A program made the position numbers and the translations under genes. 64,000 bases of DNA from Hyaloscypha bicolor E (taxonomy: Eukaryota; Ascomycota; Leotiomycetes; Helotiales; Hyaloscyphaceae): NCBI RefSeq assembly GCF_002865645.1, contig NW_020194638.1:1729974-1793973 (forward strand), read 5' to 3'. Below are positions 9,988 through 20,845 of this stretch, in pieces; position 1 is the stretch's first letter; every line of letters begins with the position of its first letter. The notes beneath the pieces are model-generated. The model was not told the DNA's origin and made no database searches. It worked only from the letters and a program-made list of their open reading frames with translations.

Positions 9988-11079
9988 CTATGTAACACCC
10001 AACATTCTATTCCGGTTCTCTCGGACGACCGATTTCAAATGAGCCACTTGAGAAGGCGATACATCCTGGAAGATTCTTGCTTGATGCCAGTACAGTTGTT
10101 GAACCAACAAGAGAATCCTAGCCCATTTTGGGAAGACTAAGTTTAAAACTCCCGTAAACCGTGCAAACGTAAGCGAGCGATGAAACTGGATGAGAATTGA
10201 TTCTACACAAAGAGTGTAAGGGATCCAAAGTGTAGCCATACATACCATATTAGGATTCGTCCAAGGTGGCATTGGAGAGATGAACAGAAGCTGAAGAATT
10301 ACAATATAGATGAGTAGCGAGTTTAACAAAGACCTGAGGTTGTTGCACCACACCTTGGAATCGTGGTCATAGGTAAAATGCTCCATAAAACCTTTTGGGT
10401 ACCCAACTTGAGCAGCAACTCTGAAGATCCTTAGGAGAGAAAAGCACTGAGGGCACCTGTCGGACTTCTCGCCTTCCATCCATCGAAGGATGCAGTTGTA
10501 CCCGAAGATATGACCGCACGGGAGCAGACAAGGTCCTCCTCCCTCACAACCTTCTTCCCCATGAACCTTCACTGAGAACCCACAAAAACAGTTTTCCTTG
10601 TCCTCTGGAACTTCTTGCGGCTGGAGTTTTCTGAGGAAATTCTTGTCAAATGGTCCGGGTCCGAGATAGTATAGCTGATGTTGGATGAGAACACCACGAG
10701 AAATGTCGTCCTCTCGAAGTTCGTTATACCGTTCTTGAAACTTTTCTCCTAACCGCTCTCCTTGCCACGAATTAAGTCGCTTGATAAGATCTTTCCGTCT
10801 GGCCCAGATATTATCTTCCGTAATGGCATTCCAATTATCAGCATTCTGCAGGATTACGGTCTGCACTCGTCCTTCACGACCGTCGCATGGATCACTGAAG
10901 GCCGTGGAAAACCTGTACTCGGGCTCAAATCTGCCCCAAATGCAAGGAGAGCAGAACTTGCCGTCGTCATACAGTATAATATGTGTCACTTCAAAACACT
11001 CTGGGTTGATAGATGAGATTTCTGTACGTTCTACGTGCCCACAGTTGTGGAAGAAACGCTCGGTGACTCGGCGGCACAT
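9988..11079 (-). CDS. RING-type zinc finger membrane protein
   Basis: I start at ATG 11079 (MCRRVTERFFHNCGHVE), a cysteine/histidine N-terminus common in fungal RING proteins; this gives 363 aa. The frame is open further upstream (next ATG 11316, low-quality sequence). Residues about 164-212 form a RING-like array: CFC, later CLLPCGHIFGYNCI, then CPQC. An N-terminal Cys-rich patch (NCGH, KFCSPC) may bind another metal. Two or three hydrophobic stretches follow (LLIYIVILQLLFI; MVCMATLWIPYTLCV), so the C-terminus is probably membrane-embedded. A role as E3 ubiquitin ligase is inferred from the RING only; the target is unknown. Confidence 0.7.
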   Translation of the reverse strand: MCRRVTERFFHNCGHVERTEISSINPECFEVTHIILYDDGKFCSPCIWGRFEPEYRFSTAFSDPCDGREGRVQTVILQNADNWNAITEDNIWARRKDLIKRLNSWQGERLGEKFQERYNELREDDISRGVLIQHQLYYLGPGPFDKNFLRKLQPQEVPEDKENCFCGFSVKVHGEEGCEGGGPCLLPCGHIFGYNCILRWMEGEKSDRCPQCFSLLRIFRVAAQVGYPKGFMEHFTYDHDSKVWCNNLRSLLNSLLIYIVILQLLFISPMPPWTNPNMVCMATLWIPYTLCVESILIQFHRSLTFARFTGVLNLVFPKWARILLLVQQLYWHQARIFQDVSPSQVAHLKSVVRENRNRMLGVT

Positions 11080-12423
11080 TTTGAATGAGGAGTTGTTACT
11101 GAAGGGAAAGTTTTGGTAGAATTGGGACCTCGACAGGACAATATTCTTTGTTGTCCATGATGAGGGATTTCCTTGAGTATCTCCCCCGGATTTGGAACAA
11201 TGGACAAAGCTGCAGACGAGTTGCCGGAAAGTTGCCACAGGTCGGTCATTAAGATTTAAGACAGCTTTGACGTTCAAAGAATAAAGATAGTTCTTGAGAA
11301 AATTGCCACTTGGCATAGTCGAGGATTCCGTGTTCAAACCATTTGTTTTGTGCAACAAGAAAATTCAGTGGAGAGCGCCGAGAAGGCTCGTCCAAATGTA
11401 CTTAAAATAGTCGAAACATTCGAATTCGGTCCTTCCGAGTGTCTCACGGCTCCTTGGAACAATCAACTCCACTCTCCCCCAAATGTACCGGGTATTCTGG
11501 GGACATCTGGTCGTTGATCGGTCACCTCGAAGTTTCACGAAAGCAGCCATAAACTCAAACAAAGAGAATTGTCCAAGAATACCCACATCACCAAAATCGC
11601 GACCTTTCTCAATTTCTTACCCTCCATCTGCCCAAGGTATCCTTACAAATCAACTCTTTTGAAATAGAGGCACTTACCTGCATAAACCCAAAATGTGCGT
11701 AACAGCCATTCTATTCTTCCACGCGCCATGTAGCCGCTACTCAAAGCCCCGAATTGAGTTCTGTAGCAACCTCTTTTGCTCCCCCAAACAAACTATCACC
11801 AAGACCCTCTATCGATGCACGCTATGAGAACCCTGCTCGAACAAGGCTATCTACCCTTCTCACCCTGTCCACCCTCTGCGCGCTTACTCGCCAATCCGCT
11901 CGTTCAATCGATTGGATCCTTTCAGCCCGCTTTCTCCTCTCAATCCCCCCAGTCCCACAATCCGCTGAGCCCTCTCATCAATTTGTTCACTGTCGGGCCG
12001 GGTGGTACGGACTTTTCCTTGTTATCTAATGGCCCTGCCCGGTTGCGCCAGGGATTACCTTCCTACAAGTGTATAATCGGGCCGCTGGTTGGATGAATTG
12101 TACTTTGTGACTATGGTTTATATAAAGTATTCATGATGGAAGAGTACGATACGAAACCTAGAGAGAATTTGAAAGGGTACTATTGAGAATAGTAAGCGGC
12201 GGAGGTGTAGCGGCCGTCGAGTGGAGGGCTTTCGTAGCTCGGATGAGACATTTGTAGAGTTTCTGTAAGATGCCCATGAGTATGGAGAAGAATGAAGGTT
12301 TGTATAAGTAAGTGGACGAGTACCCTCTCATCACCTGTCGTCCTTGCTACGGCAGTGAACCCCATGCCATGCCGTGCCGTGAGAGCTGAATATGATACAA
12401 GTCTATGAGCCGTCTACCATCTA
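11080..12423. other. Intergenic with small frames only
   Basis: Apart from the small ORF at 11694-11825 I see no gene. A minus frame at 11365-11586 and plus frames near 11776-12096 have no recognisable family. The right end is the 3' flank of the minus-strand kinase-like gene. Confidence 0.35.
11694..11825 (+). CDS. Small cysteine-containing ORF, hypothetical
   Basis: ATG to TGA encodes 43 aa starting MCVTAILFFHAPCSRYSKPR with four more cysteines in pairs (FCSNLFC) and near the end. The MC-start and the Cys spacing resemble the N-termini of short fungal cysteine-rich proteins, so it could be a first exon. No continuation could be found. Confidence 0.2.
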
Positions 12424-14502
12424 TCATCCTTCAAACACCGAATGCTGCAATTCTATCCCAAGATCTTTGGCCATGTATCTCATCTGCTTTTCGATATCAT
12501 CTTCCATCCCATCACCAAAACCAAAAGTTTGCCGGATCTTGCTGGCATAGAATACAATATCACTGCTGAATAGCACGAAACGGAAGATGAAATGCTTCCA
12601 AGCATTCACCAGCCTTTCACTGAAGCCCAAGCCTGTGTCGTCGACCAGACTCCTGCTTGCCCAGTTTCCCGTCATCTTGATTCTGTTGACTGGCGACCCG
12701 AGAAATTGATTGTTCCCTTGCACGATTCTCATATTTCGGCCGATGAAGATAAGCTCGCGGGGAAAATTATCTTCTAGCTCTTCGCTAAGGGTTTCTCGCA
12801 TCTTTTCTCTCATTCTTTCTTGAACTTCGAAATGGCGTTCTGCTGCTGTTTTTCCCTGTAATTCGCCAGTAATCATGTCTCTCGTGCCTCTGTGACCTTC
12901 ACCTCCGTCGTACGGCCGCATCAACGTGGCGCTGGCGAACAAGTCGGGTGCTTTGATGCCCCATGCATTAGTGATCTCGCTCAAGGTATCGTTATCGAAA
13001 GTCATGATTGCTTTCCAGAATTGGCAGTACTGGCGACGGAATTTGGGTGTCATTGAGACATACAATCCGTGGTCGATAAGGACCAGCTCGGCCTGTCCGC
13101 TGGGCTGACGACGGATGAATATATTGCCTGGGTGAGGATCACAATGGACCAAACCCCAGAGAAACATTTGAGCGGAGAAAAGGTCTATCATCGTGGTCAT
13201 CACTTGCTCTAGTGACAGACCGAGGCCTCCTTTCCCAGTCCGTCCCTTCCACTCGTTGCGTTCTGGTTTCAGAAGACCAGTCCCGTCGTTCTCTCTCACA
13301 GGCCCTTTTGGAACCGAAAGTGGTGTTCCTTTCGCGCCTGGAGATCCAGCACCATAACCACCCAGCCAGGTTGCCGTAAGTGTCTCTTTGTCCCACAGTC
13401 GAACCCCTTCGATCCACTCTGTAGTCATGATCCGTCGGGAGGACAAGTCTCTATAGACTGTTGGGATGTAGACTCTGCCGCGAAGGCGAGGTTCGCTGGC
13501 TACAAGCTTGGCCATTTTCTCCGAATTATCTGCTTCGTTCACAAAGTCCGTCTCGAGCATGAGGCGCTCGTTGATATACGGGACAAGGCTGTAAAATGGA
13601 AGGTTGAACCAAGTGGTGTAAATCTTCATCACCACTTTAAAAGCCCAAAGATCCCACCCAACTTGTTGCGCTATCTCTCGTTTTTGAACCTTGATTGCAA
13701 CCTCCCTCCCATCGGCAAGCTTGGCCCAGTGCACCTGAGCCACTGACGCTGAAGCTCTGGCTTTCTTCTCCATGACTCCAAATCCAGGCTCATTGGTGAA
13801 GCTCACTCCAAATACCTCTTCGGCAGTTCTGCCCCCAAAGTCCTCTCTTATAACCGTCTCGACGTCAGCCCAATCGTTTTGAGGAGCATCGTCAAACATT
13901 CGAGAGAACATTTTCTGGAATTCGGGAGGTAGCACCGCGCTCTGCATCGCAATTGCTTGTCCAATCTTCAGGTATAATCCTCCATTCTGGTGCAGAAGGT
14001 TGAACAGTTTCTCCGCGTTCCTCCTGTGTAGATCTCCTATTGATCCGCCGAAGAAAGGTTCAGGTCGAAAGTTGAGCTTGTAGTCGAGCGCGACAATAAG
14101 ACCGAGTCCAAAAGTTCGCAAAGATCGAGTGATTGAGGAAGCATAGAGCTGAGTATCAACCAGGTACAGCAAGCCAGTCGTCGCAGAGACGTACAGAAGT
14201 CTGCGACCCCATTTTATCGACCGGCGGTATTGTTTGGGCGGTGCGGCCTTTCCAAGAGATTCGGGAGAAGGAGGAGCAAAAGACTCGTATCTTTGGGTCT
14301 GTAGATATCGTCTGGGGTCGTTGAATATTGTTCTTCTGCATGGAGGAGATGCGGAGGATTGTCGTGTGCAAAGAGTGTGTCGCGTGCGACGCGATATTTG
14401 GCGGAAGCTCTGAGCTGCAAAAGGTTGAAACGAATTGCAGACCACATGCCTACTTGGAGTTCTTATGCTGCGCGAGCACAGTTCTGCCACGCACCGTGAC
14501 AT
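12424..14502 (-). CDS. UbiB/ABC1-family atypical kinase, MCP2/ADCK1/ADCK5 type, mitochondrial
   Basis: A single-exon gene of 692 aa from ATG 14502. The first ~70 residues are Arg/Ser-rich without acids, a likely mitochondrial presequence, and a hydrophobic segment follows near 103-120. Family hallmarks are in order: the KxGQ motif (LKIGQ, 178-182), the Ala-rich loop replacing the P-loop (ARASASVAQVH, 248-258), the ATP-anchoring Lys (VAIKVQ, about 271), the catalytic loop HCDPHPGN (453-460) and the metal-binding IDHG (476-479). An insert of about 45 residues (385-430) rich in Gly/Pro precedes the catalytic loop. The pattern fits the yeast Mcp2/Cqd2 group, linked to mitochondrial lipid and coenzyme Q homeostasis, better than Coq8. 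The subgroup call is from memory. Confidence 0.85.
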   Translation of the reverse strand: MSRCVAELCSRSIRTPSRHVVCNSFQPFAAQSFRQISRRTRHTLCTRQSSASPPCRRTIFNDPRRYLQTQRYESFAPPSPESLGKAAPPKQYRRSIKWGRRLLYVSATTGLLYLVDTQLYASSITRSLRTFGLGLIVALDYKLNFRPEPFFGGSIGDLHRRNAEKLFNLLHQNGGLYLKIGQAIAMQSAVLPPEFQKMFSRMFDDAPQNDWADVETVIREDFGGRTAEEVFGVSFTNEPGFGVMEKKARASASVAQVHWAKLADGREVAIKVQKREIAQQVGWDLWAFKVVMKIYTTWFNLPFYSLVPYINERLMLETDFVNEADNSEKMAKLVASEPRLRGRVYIPTVYRDLSSRRIMTTEWIEGVRLWDKETLTATWLGGYGAGSPGAKGTPLSVPKGPVRENDGTGLLKPERNEWKGRTGKGGLGLSLEQVMTTMIDLFSAQMFLWGLVHCDPHPGNIFIRRQPSGQAELVLIDHGLYVSMTPKFRRQYCQFWKAIMTFDNDTLSEITNAWGIKAPDLFASATLMRPYDGGEGHRGTRDMITGELQGKTAAERHFEVQERMREKMRETLSEELEDNFPRELIFIGRNMRIVQGNNQFLGSPVNRIKMTGNWASRSLVDDTGLGFSERLVNAWKHFIFRFVLFSSDIVFYASKIRQTFGFGDGMEDDIEKQMRYMAKDLGIELQHSVFEG

Positions 14503-16753
14503 TGTTCCTGTGGTGCCTGGAGCATCCTTGGACGAGGTTTACAAACATGTAAAATATATCGATGACGAGAACGCCTGCGCTTGCCGCTATCTTATCTCCG
14601 TCGGCGGATTGAACTCCGACTCCCACCAGAGCTTGTCTCCCTTGGCGCAGAAAAAGCGGCACTCAATTCATTGTTCCCGGTTCAGCTGGTGCTTCCTCAC
14701 CAAATGTACACCTGCATTATTGTATGTTTAAAGACTGCTCCCTTTAAATGGCTCATCAGCTCTTAGCACATTACAATCCCACCCCAGACAAATGTCCGGC
14801 GTTGACTGGGGACATGGAAATTAGTGCTGCGTTTTTCGTCCTTCGCGAGCTCTACTCTCGGCTCCCCTATTCGCCCAAAATCACCAGAATCATCAGGCGA
14901 AAGGGAGGGAGGAAGAAATACGAGCAACTTCCGGCCATGCAGCACAACTCTGCCAATTGTATGTACCTTTCTTTTCTCTATGCACAGGAGAGGCTGGCGA
15001 GCCTCATGACATTTAGCATGATTTGGAAGCGACCTGATTTGATGGCATAACTGTACACCCATCAACTAAAGTTGAAACGAGGAACGAGTCTCAAGCACGT
15101 CATGATGCTATTTTCGTTCCACCAATTCTTCTTTCCGCCTTGATCAAAATAAAGTGTGATGCTTATTTCTGTTGTTGTAAGTACATCTGTACTTTCCTCG
15201 GCAGCAAGGATAATATTGTTTGATAGTCAGGGTCGCGGATGAAGAGCAAAGATACGGTCCGGACCCAGCATCCTAGATGAAGGGTCTCTCCTCGAACCAG
15301 ATCTCCAGAGAGTTTCCAGAAGCGGCCGTCGTGCAAGGCACATGGCACAGAATTATCAGCATGCCACCAAATGATTGGAGTCCTTTTCCTAGGATAAGAC
15401 CCTGCAATAATGCAAAGTACCACTGGAGCCAGTTATCCCATCCTGGCCGTCTTCCCATAGAGACCACTCGTCAGTATGCATTCATATAATACCAATAAAC
15501 TTGTCATGGCGTGCAATCTGCGGATAATCGAGTTCCTGCTGAGTGAGGCCAGAGACGCAGTCATCCACTGTACCTGAGAACCTCCGACACAAGACAATGG
15601 ACGCCTGCATCTCGGGGCATGGCCGCATAGACTTCAAGGACATCGACTTTTGCGAGAAATTTAAAAAGAACCTAGAAACCTTGGTGGTGTCGCACAATAT
15701 GTCGCAGGCAGCGGGTCCTGCGAGGTGGGAAATGACTTGCCGGGTGGGAGCATGTAATTGCTGTTCTCCGGAAGAATCACGGTCTGAACAGGCTTGAAGA
15801 CAGGGTTGTTGGGCGGTGTAATAGAGGCTTTGTACCACGTTGCCCTGATTGACATTTGTGCAGCTTTTCATGTCGTGAACTTAACACACGGCGCTGCAAC
15901 TCTCGATGATGTCGATGTCGTCGCTGGTGGGGAGATTTTGAAACTCGTGTAAAATTGTGGCTGAGCAACCTGCTCCCACTCTCGGTCTTCGAGGACGAAA
16001 CGGCGGCAACAAGTCCCAGAGGTAAAGCTCCGTCCACATTATTCGAGACATCAGACATCAGACATCAGACATCGGCGGCCAGACTGGGCCAACGGGAGAA
16101 ACTGCCCAACCAGGGACTCGTTCCTCACGCTCAGTTCTTGCTGGTCTGGCACCTTTCCAACTAAACACGCCGTCGACGTACCAACCCGCAACCGGCGATC
16201 TGCTGGAAGCACTGCCCACAGTGCAGCACACCAAGAACAGCTCTCTCTAATCCTCTGGACACACCACGACGCTCTGTGGCTGGGTTGAAGGGCGGCTATT
16301 GGAGGAGCCAGCGGAGCGCATCCTGAACTTGGCTCCCCCGACACCTCGTACTGTACATGTGCATGTTATCGTCAGCATCGACACACCAAATCGGAAGGTC
16401 AAATCGAGTTGTTAGCCTTTCCCACCGCAAGACTTCCCCGCCAGCCGTTGAGACCCAGATCCAACCCCAAGGGACGCCTCCCTCGCCCTGCCCTGCCAAC
16501 TTCGGCGTCGACGACGCTCGCGATCTCCCTTTCCAGCAGATGGACTGATTGTGGGAAATCAATGCGACAACCAAGGAGCGACTCTATTGACCGTCACCAA
16601 TGCAGTTCTCAGCGTGAGACATCGCAGCATACCGTCGAAGTATTGCGAAATCAGCTTGCGCATTGAGGATTCACCAGCCTTCACTCAGAGGCCGCGTCTT
16701 GAGGGCGCCGGCACCCACAATCGTTTCGAGACGGCGGATCTTCAGACTTCAAG
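14503..16753. other. Long intergenic region between divergent genes
   Basis: Upstream of both the minus-strand kinase-like gene and the plus-strand palI gene. Short frames near 15163-15871 on both strands are not recognisable and lack exon logic. The stretch before 16754 is probably the palI promoter and leader. A 7-bp tandem repeat lies at 16047-16073. Confidence 0.4.
16047..16073. repeat. 7-bp tandem repeat (GACATCA)
   Basis: Three complete GACATCA units and a fourth lacking its last base follow each other directly, upstream of the palI gene. Confidence 0.8.
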
Positions 16754-18994
16754 ATGTTGAGGCCAGCGACACCTTTGTCGGTGCTGCTGCTCGCAGCATT
16801 CGTCTTGCTGCTCATATCGGTGATCTCGACGCCAATCATCAAGCAGATCCCCCTGGCTTCGTTTGGAGGAGTTGATTTTGGTGTCTTCGGGTTCTGCCAA
16901 GGGAGCACATGCAGCAAGATCGAGATTGGATACAATACTGGTGAGTGAGCGGAGTCTTGTTTGGAGCACAATGAGAGCCCGAGATAGAAATTGAGCATGG
17001 GTGATTGCTAATGCAGTGTGATTGTAGCAAACTTGTTCACTCCTGCACAAACAGCGAGCTTCGATCTGCCAACCGGTACGAGAACAACACTATCTGCGAT
17101 TCTCATCGTCCATCCCATTGCGGCGTTCTTCACACTCATTATGCTCATCCTCGGGGTGTCAGCCCACTTCCACTCTCCGTCCCACTCGCCACGATACCTC
17201 CTGGGAATATTCATACTGAGTATCTTGACGTTGATTGTCTCTCTCCTGGCATTCCTGATAGATGTTCTACTTTTCGTTCCACACATGGCATGGGGCTCGT
17301 ATCTTGTTCTAGCCGCTACTATCTTGATAGCTGCCAGCGGCATTGTTTCTTGCGCCATGCGGCGAACTCTTGTCAGTCGGAAAGCTCGAAAACGCCGGAT
17401 TGCTGAGAATGCCGAGATGAATGGAGAGAACTTCTACAATCGTCAAGCAGCAGAGGCTCCACCTATGATGAGCTCAGCCAACAACATGGTTAATGGTGCC
17501 CCTGGAGCTGATAAATTGCCGGCATTTGCTCAATTTGAGACGGGCAAGAAAGACCCCGACCAAACGAGTGATGAACGATTACCTTTGACGAGTACTCGAA
17601 CGCCACCAGAGACATCTCCTAACAATGGTCAAAGGATGAATGACCCATATGCGCTACCGCCCAGAGGCCAGCCAAGTTTAGACCCTTATGGAAATCCCAT
17701 GCGGCCTCCAGGAGCTTATGGTATGAGAAGTCGGGACCCTTCAGCTGATCCATCTTTGAATCGGCAATACAGCGATCCCTCCCTGCGAGGAAGAGGGGGA
17801 TATAGAGGAAGGCCAACTGGGGGCCCACTCAATCCTTCCAGAGGAAATTATGGGCCGTCGAGAGGAGCGTATGGACCACCTATGAGAGGAGGGTACGGGC
17901 CGCCGAGAGGGGGTTATGGTGGACCATACAGAGGCGGGATGAATGACCCAATGATGGCCGGCATGGCAGGGGGGATGGCAGCAGGAGCTATGATGAGAGG
18001 AGGAAGGGGCGGGCCACCAGGATATAGCTATGACAACCGTGGTATTGCACCGTCTGGGTCGTATGGACGAAGGCCTTCACAGGATGCTTATCAACGAGCT
18101 CCCCAAGCTGGAGAATATACCGCCTATCGCGCAGATGATCGATCTAGTCTTCCTCGAGCAGAGTCCCCTCCACCGCTGCCAGGTCTTGAATCGGGCGTCG
18201 TTGGGCAAGCTGTAGAGATGGATGCTTCAACGGGAAGCCCATCAACAGCGCCTCAGGGATTTGGCCAATTTGGGAACATAAGGGAAAGTGATGGTGACGT
18301 TGCAGGAATGGTAGGATTGCAACAGCAGAGATTACAACGCCAGACAGTCGACAGCGAGACAAGCAGGTACAGCGCGGACGAGTAAGTGAAATCAGCCTCA
18401 AAATTACCTTTGTATTCTAATGAGGGCAGACCTTACATTCCACCAAGACAAGCTTGGCAAGGCGGTGAAGGAAGATCGGCGCCATTGGCTAGACCGGCTG
18501 AACTGCCTGGCAAAATTGGCCATCGAAGAGCTAATTCTGGAGACAATTACTATGAGGACGTCGACCCTCAGTTTGCAGAACCTCGAATCACAGCACCATC
18601 CCCTGTCCCCGCTCCTTTGGCACCCGATTACGGCGCCAAGGACAGTTCTGCTTCTAACCTAAGGCCCCTGCAACCAGTTGGTGGTCTTGATGGGAACAGC
18701 TCTTATGAAGATTTGCAATCTGGAGCTCGAAGCCCAGCTGAATCAGATCGATCCAATTTCACCTCCGTCTCTCAGCGTGGAGTGAATCCTAGATGGAACG
18801 GTGCACCCGGACATGCTCCAATGCCCAATCGACGTCCGGTGCCACAACAGCAAGACATCCTTCTCAACTCAAACCCGGACTTTCAGCTACCTGGGGGGCG
18901 TGGCGGTAGAGGAAACGGACGAGGTGGAGGCGGTAGAGGCCCAAGTCCGGCCGCGATGATTCCTGGTAGTGCCTATCCTAGCGGCGGTCTCTGA
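16754..18994 (+). CDS. palI: pH-response regulator PalI/Rim9-like membrane protein
   Basis: Three exons: 16754-16940, 17028-18381 and 18430-18994 (701 aa). Introns have GTGAGT/TAG and GTAAGT/CAG ends with CTAAT branch sites, and the joins keep phase (ACT-G|CA; GA|A). The N-terminus has a membrane segment at residues 9-27, an extracellular loop with FGFCQGSTCSKIEIGY, and three more membrane segments ending near residue 180: the SUR7/PalI four-span layout. The rest (~500 aa) is cytosolic, Gly/Pro/Arg-rich with repeats such as GAYGPP and GGYGPP. PalI/Rim9 helps the PalH/Rim21 sensor at the plasma membrane signal alkaline pH to the PacC pathway. The length exceeds A. nidulans PalI because of the Gly-rich tail. 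Confidence 0.85.
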
Positions 18995-20120
18995 ATCACT
19001 TTCGACAGAATCACCTTCACATTGGCGAATAATTTCACCATTCATTCAAAACTTCTATCTTTCCGACAATACCCATCTTTCATGACAATATGTCCTTTCG
19101 CGTATATAATGGGACCTTTTCTTCTTTTTGTCGATATAGATTCTCGACGGATGGACCCACCGGCGTTTCGGTTTATTCATCTACTACATATTCGATCAGG
19201 CATCATATCAGATGATGTATAAAACTCCGGGGACGGAGCAGTCTTTACGGTGGCATATCAGTGCTTTGTACGATGTATATATGATGAGGCTTTTGGAAGC
19301 TAAATACTGATAACTAACTATGCTCCATTTGATTTCACGAAGTGAAGGAGGTTGATAGTGCGTGCAGCGTGTCTTGCTATCCTTCGTGGAAAGGGTGGAA
19401 GGACTCTTCGTCCTTTAGGAATACGATAAGAGGGCATGACAAGTGGTAGTCTTGCGAGGCTAAGGATATGGCATGCATTTTTGCAAACGGTTACATAGAC
19501 CGGTAGGCCAAGAGGCCGAGGAAAGGCTTAATAGGAGTTCTTTTGGCAATGCAAGTCGCACGCTGTACCGTACCATCATTCAATGCCTACATTTGTCTCC
19601 GTGAACACATTTTCAAGACCATGAGGATGCTTCATTTGTTCCCCTGTTTTTGATCAGGCTGGAATCGACAGAAATTTAGAGTCTGTGATTCACGTCGGGT
19701 AAATTAGTTTCCAAAATTTATGTCCTAGTTTGGCAGTAGAATCATAAGATTTCTATATAAATCCCCTTGATACCTAGCTTCAACGGACTCTTTCCAATCA
19801 TCTGCCTTTCTTGATAATAATATTCAACGTACCGTAACGTACCAAAAGCTCTCATCTTCTTTTGAGTCCAGTAAGACTCAAGAGTCTCCCACTGCAGACA
19901 TTCAAGCGACGATCATTTACTGTACTTTGATTCCTTCAACAATCCTCTCCATTCATCGATCCAGCTAATCAGCACTTGCCGTCTTTACTTCCACACAGTA
20001 AGTCCAACACTTATAAATGGGATTTTAAAATACTATTTGTGCTAACCCGTGGGTAGTCGACAAAAGAAACCTTGTTCCTTAGTACAATCGCAAACATGTC
20101 GAACCCAATGTCAATCAACG
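18995..20120. other. Intergenic
   Basis: 3' flank of palI and spacer; no gene or structured element recognised. Confidence 0.4.
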
Positions 20121-20845
20121 ATGGCAGCCGCCACCCCAGCCAACAACCCTCAAGCCGATGTTCAAGGCTCTGGCAACAGCTCCCAGAGCCTTACCGCCTT
20201 CACGCTCTTTCCCCAGTTGCCGATCAAGATCCGCTTTTAGATCTGGCACTTAAACTTTCCACGTGGTCGTGCCGTAAACTTCCGCAACGACGTCGTCTTT
20301 AAGGAAATCTGAGCAACTACTAGAGGACTCACTGCCGAGTTCGAAGACCCTTTTCCTCTCCCCATCGCCCTCTCCATCAACCAAGAAAGCCGCCGAGAGA
20401 CTCTCAATAACCATACCGTCCCCTTCCGCGGTGATAGTGAACAGAGTGGAACGAAGCTAGTCGGCGCCGGTTCTGTTACAAGCTAAAGCTTGACCAGGCC
20501 TAGATCAATCCGATTGCTCTACAAAACAACTTCTCCTATGCCTGGTTCTCTTACATCGCAACCGCAGCCCCCAAGGTCTTTAGCTGCACCAAATCTCTCT
20601 AGATTCGGCGCTGGTTTCGTCTCTGGCCTTCGAACATGGGTTACTCCGACTTTGGAACTCTGAACCGTCTGGTTTCGTATTTCCGTATCCTTGCTGACGA
20701 GACTAGAATGAAGGAGTTATTGAACCCACTACTGCGGTTCCGGGGCCTTGAGGTATTGAGGCTCATTGAGTATACGGATGTCGAGTTTCTCCGCCAGTTC
20801 GAGCTGAATTTTCTCCAGGCTGGTACGAACAAGGACGATGATTGA
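20121..20845 (+). pseudogene. 2EXR-domain protein, inactivated
   Basis: From ATG 20121 the frame begins MAAATPANNPQADVQGSGNS and enters the 2EXR signature FTLFPQLPIKIRF, where a TAG at 20238 stands exactly where family members have the Gln of LQIW. Reading on gives IWHLNFPRGRAVNFRN, then a TGA near 20310 and PFPLPIALSINQESRRETL, the second half of the usual domain. More distal pieces continue in other frames to about 20845 (GLEVLRLIEYTDVEFLRQF). 2EXR proteins are expanded and fast-evolving in filamentous ascomycetes; their function is unknown. Both early stops fit C-to-T changes (CAG to TAG, CGA to TGA). Confidence 0.7.

Noticed and set aside
15163..15871. Cluster of minus-strand frames upstream of palI
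   Set aside because: No recognisable motif and no consistent splice joins.
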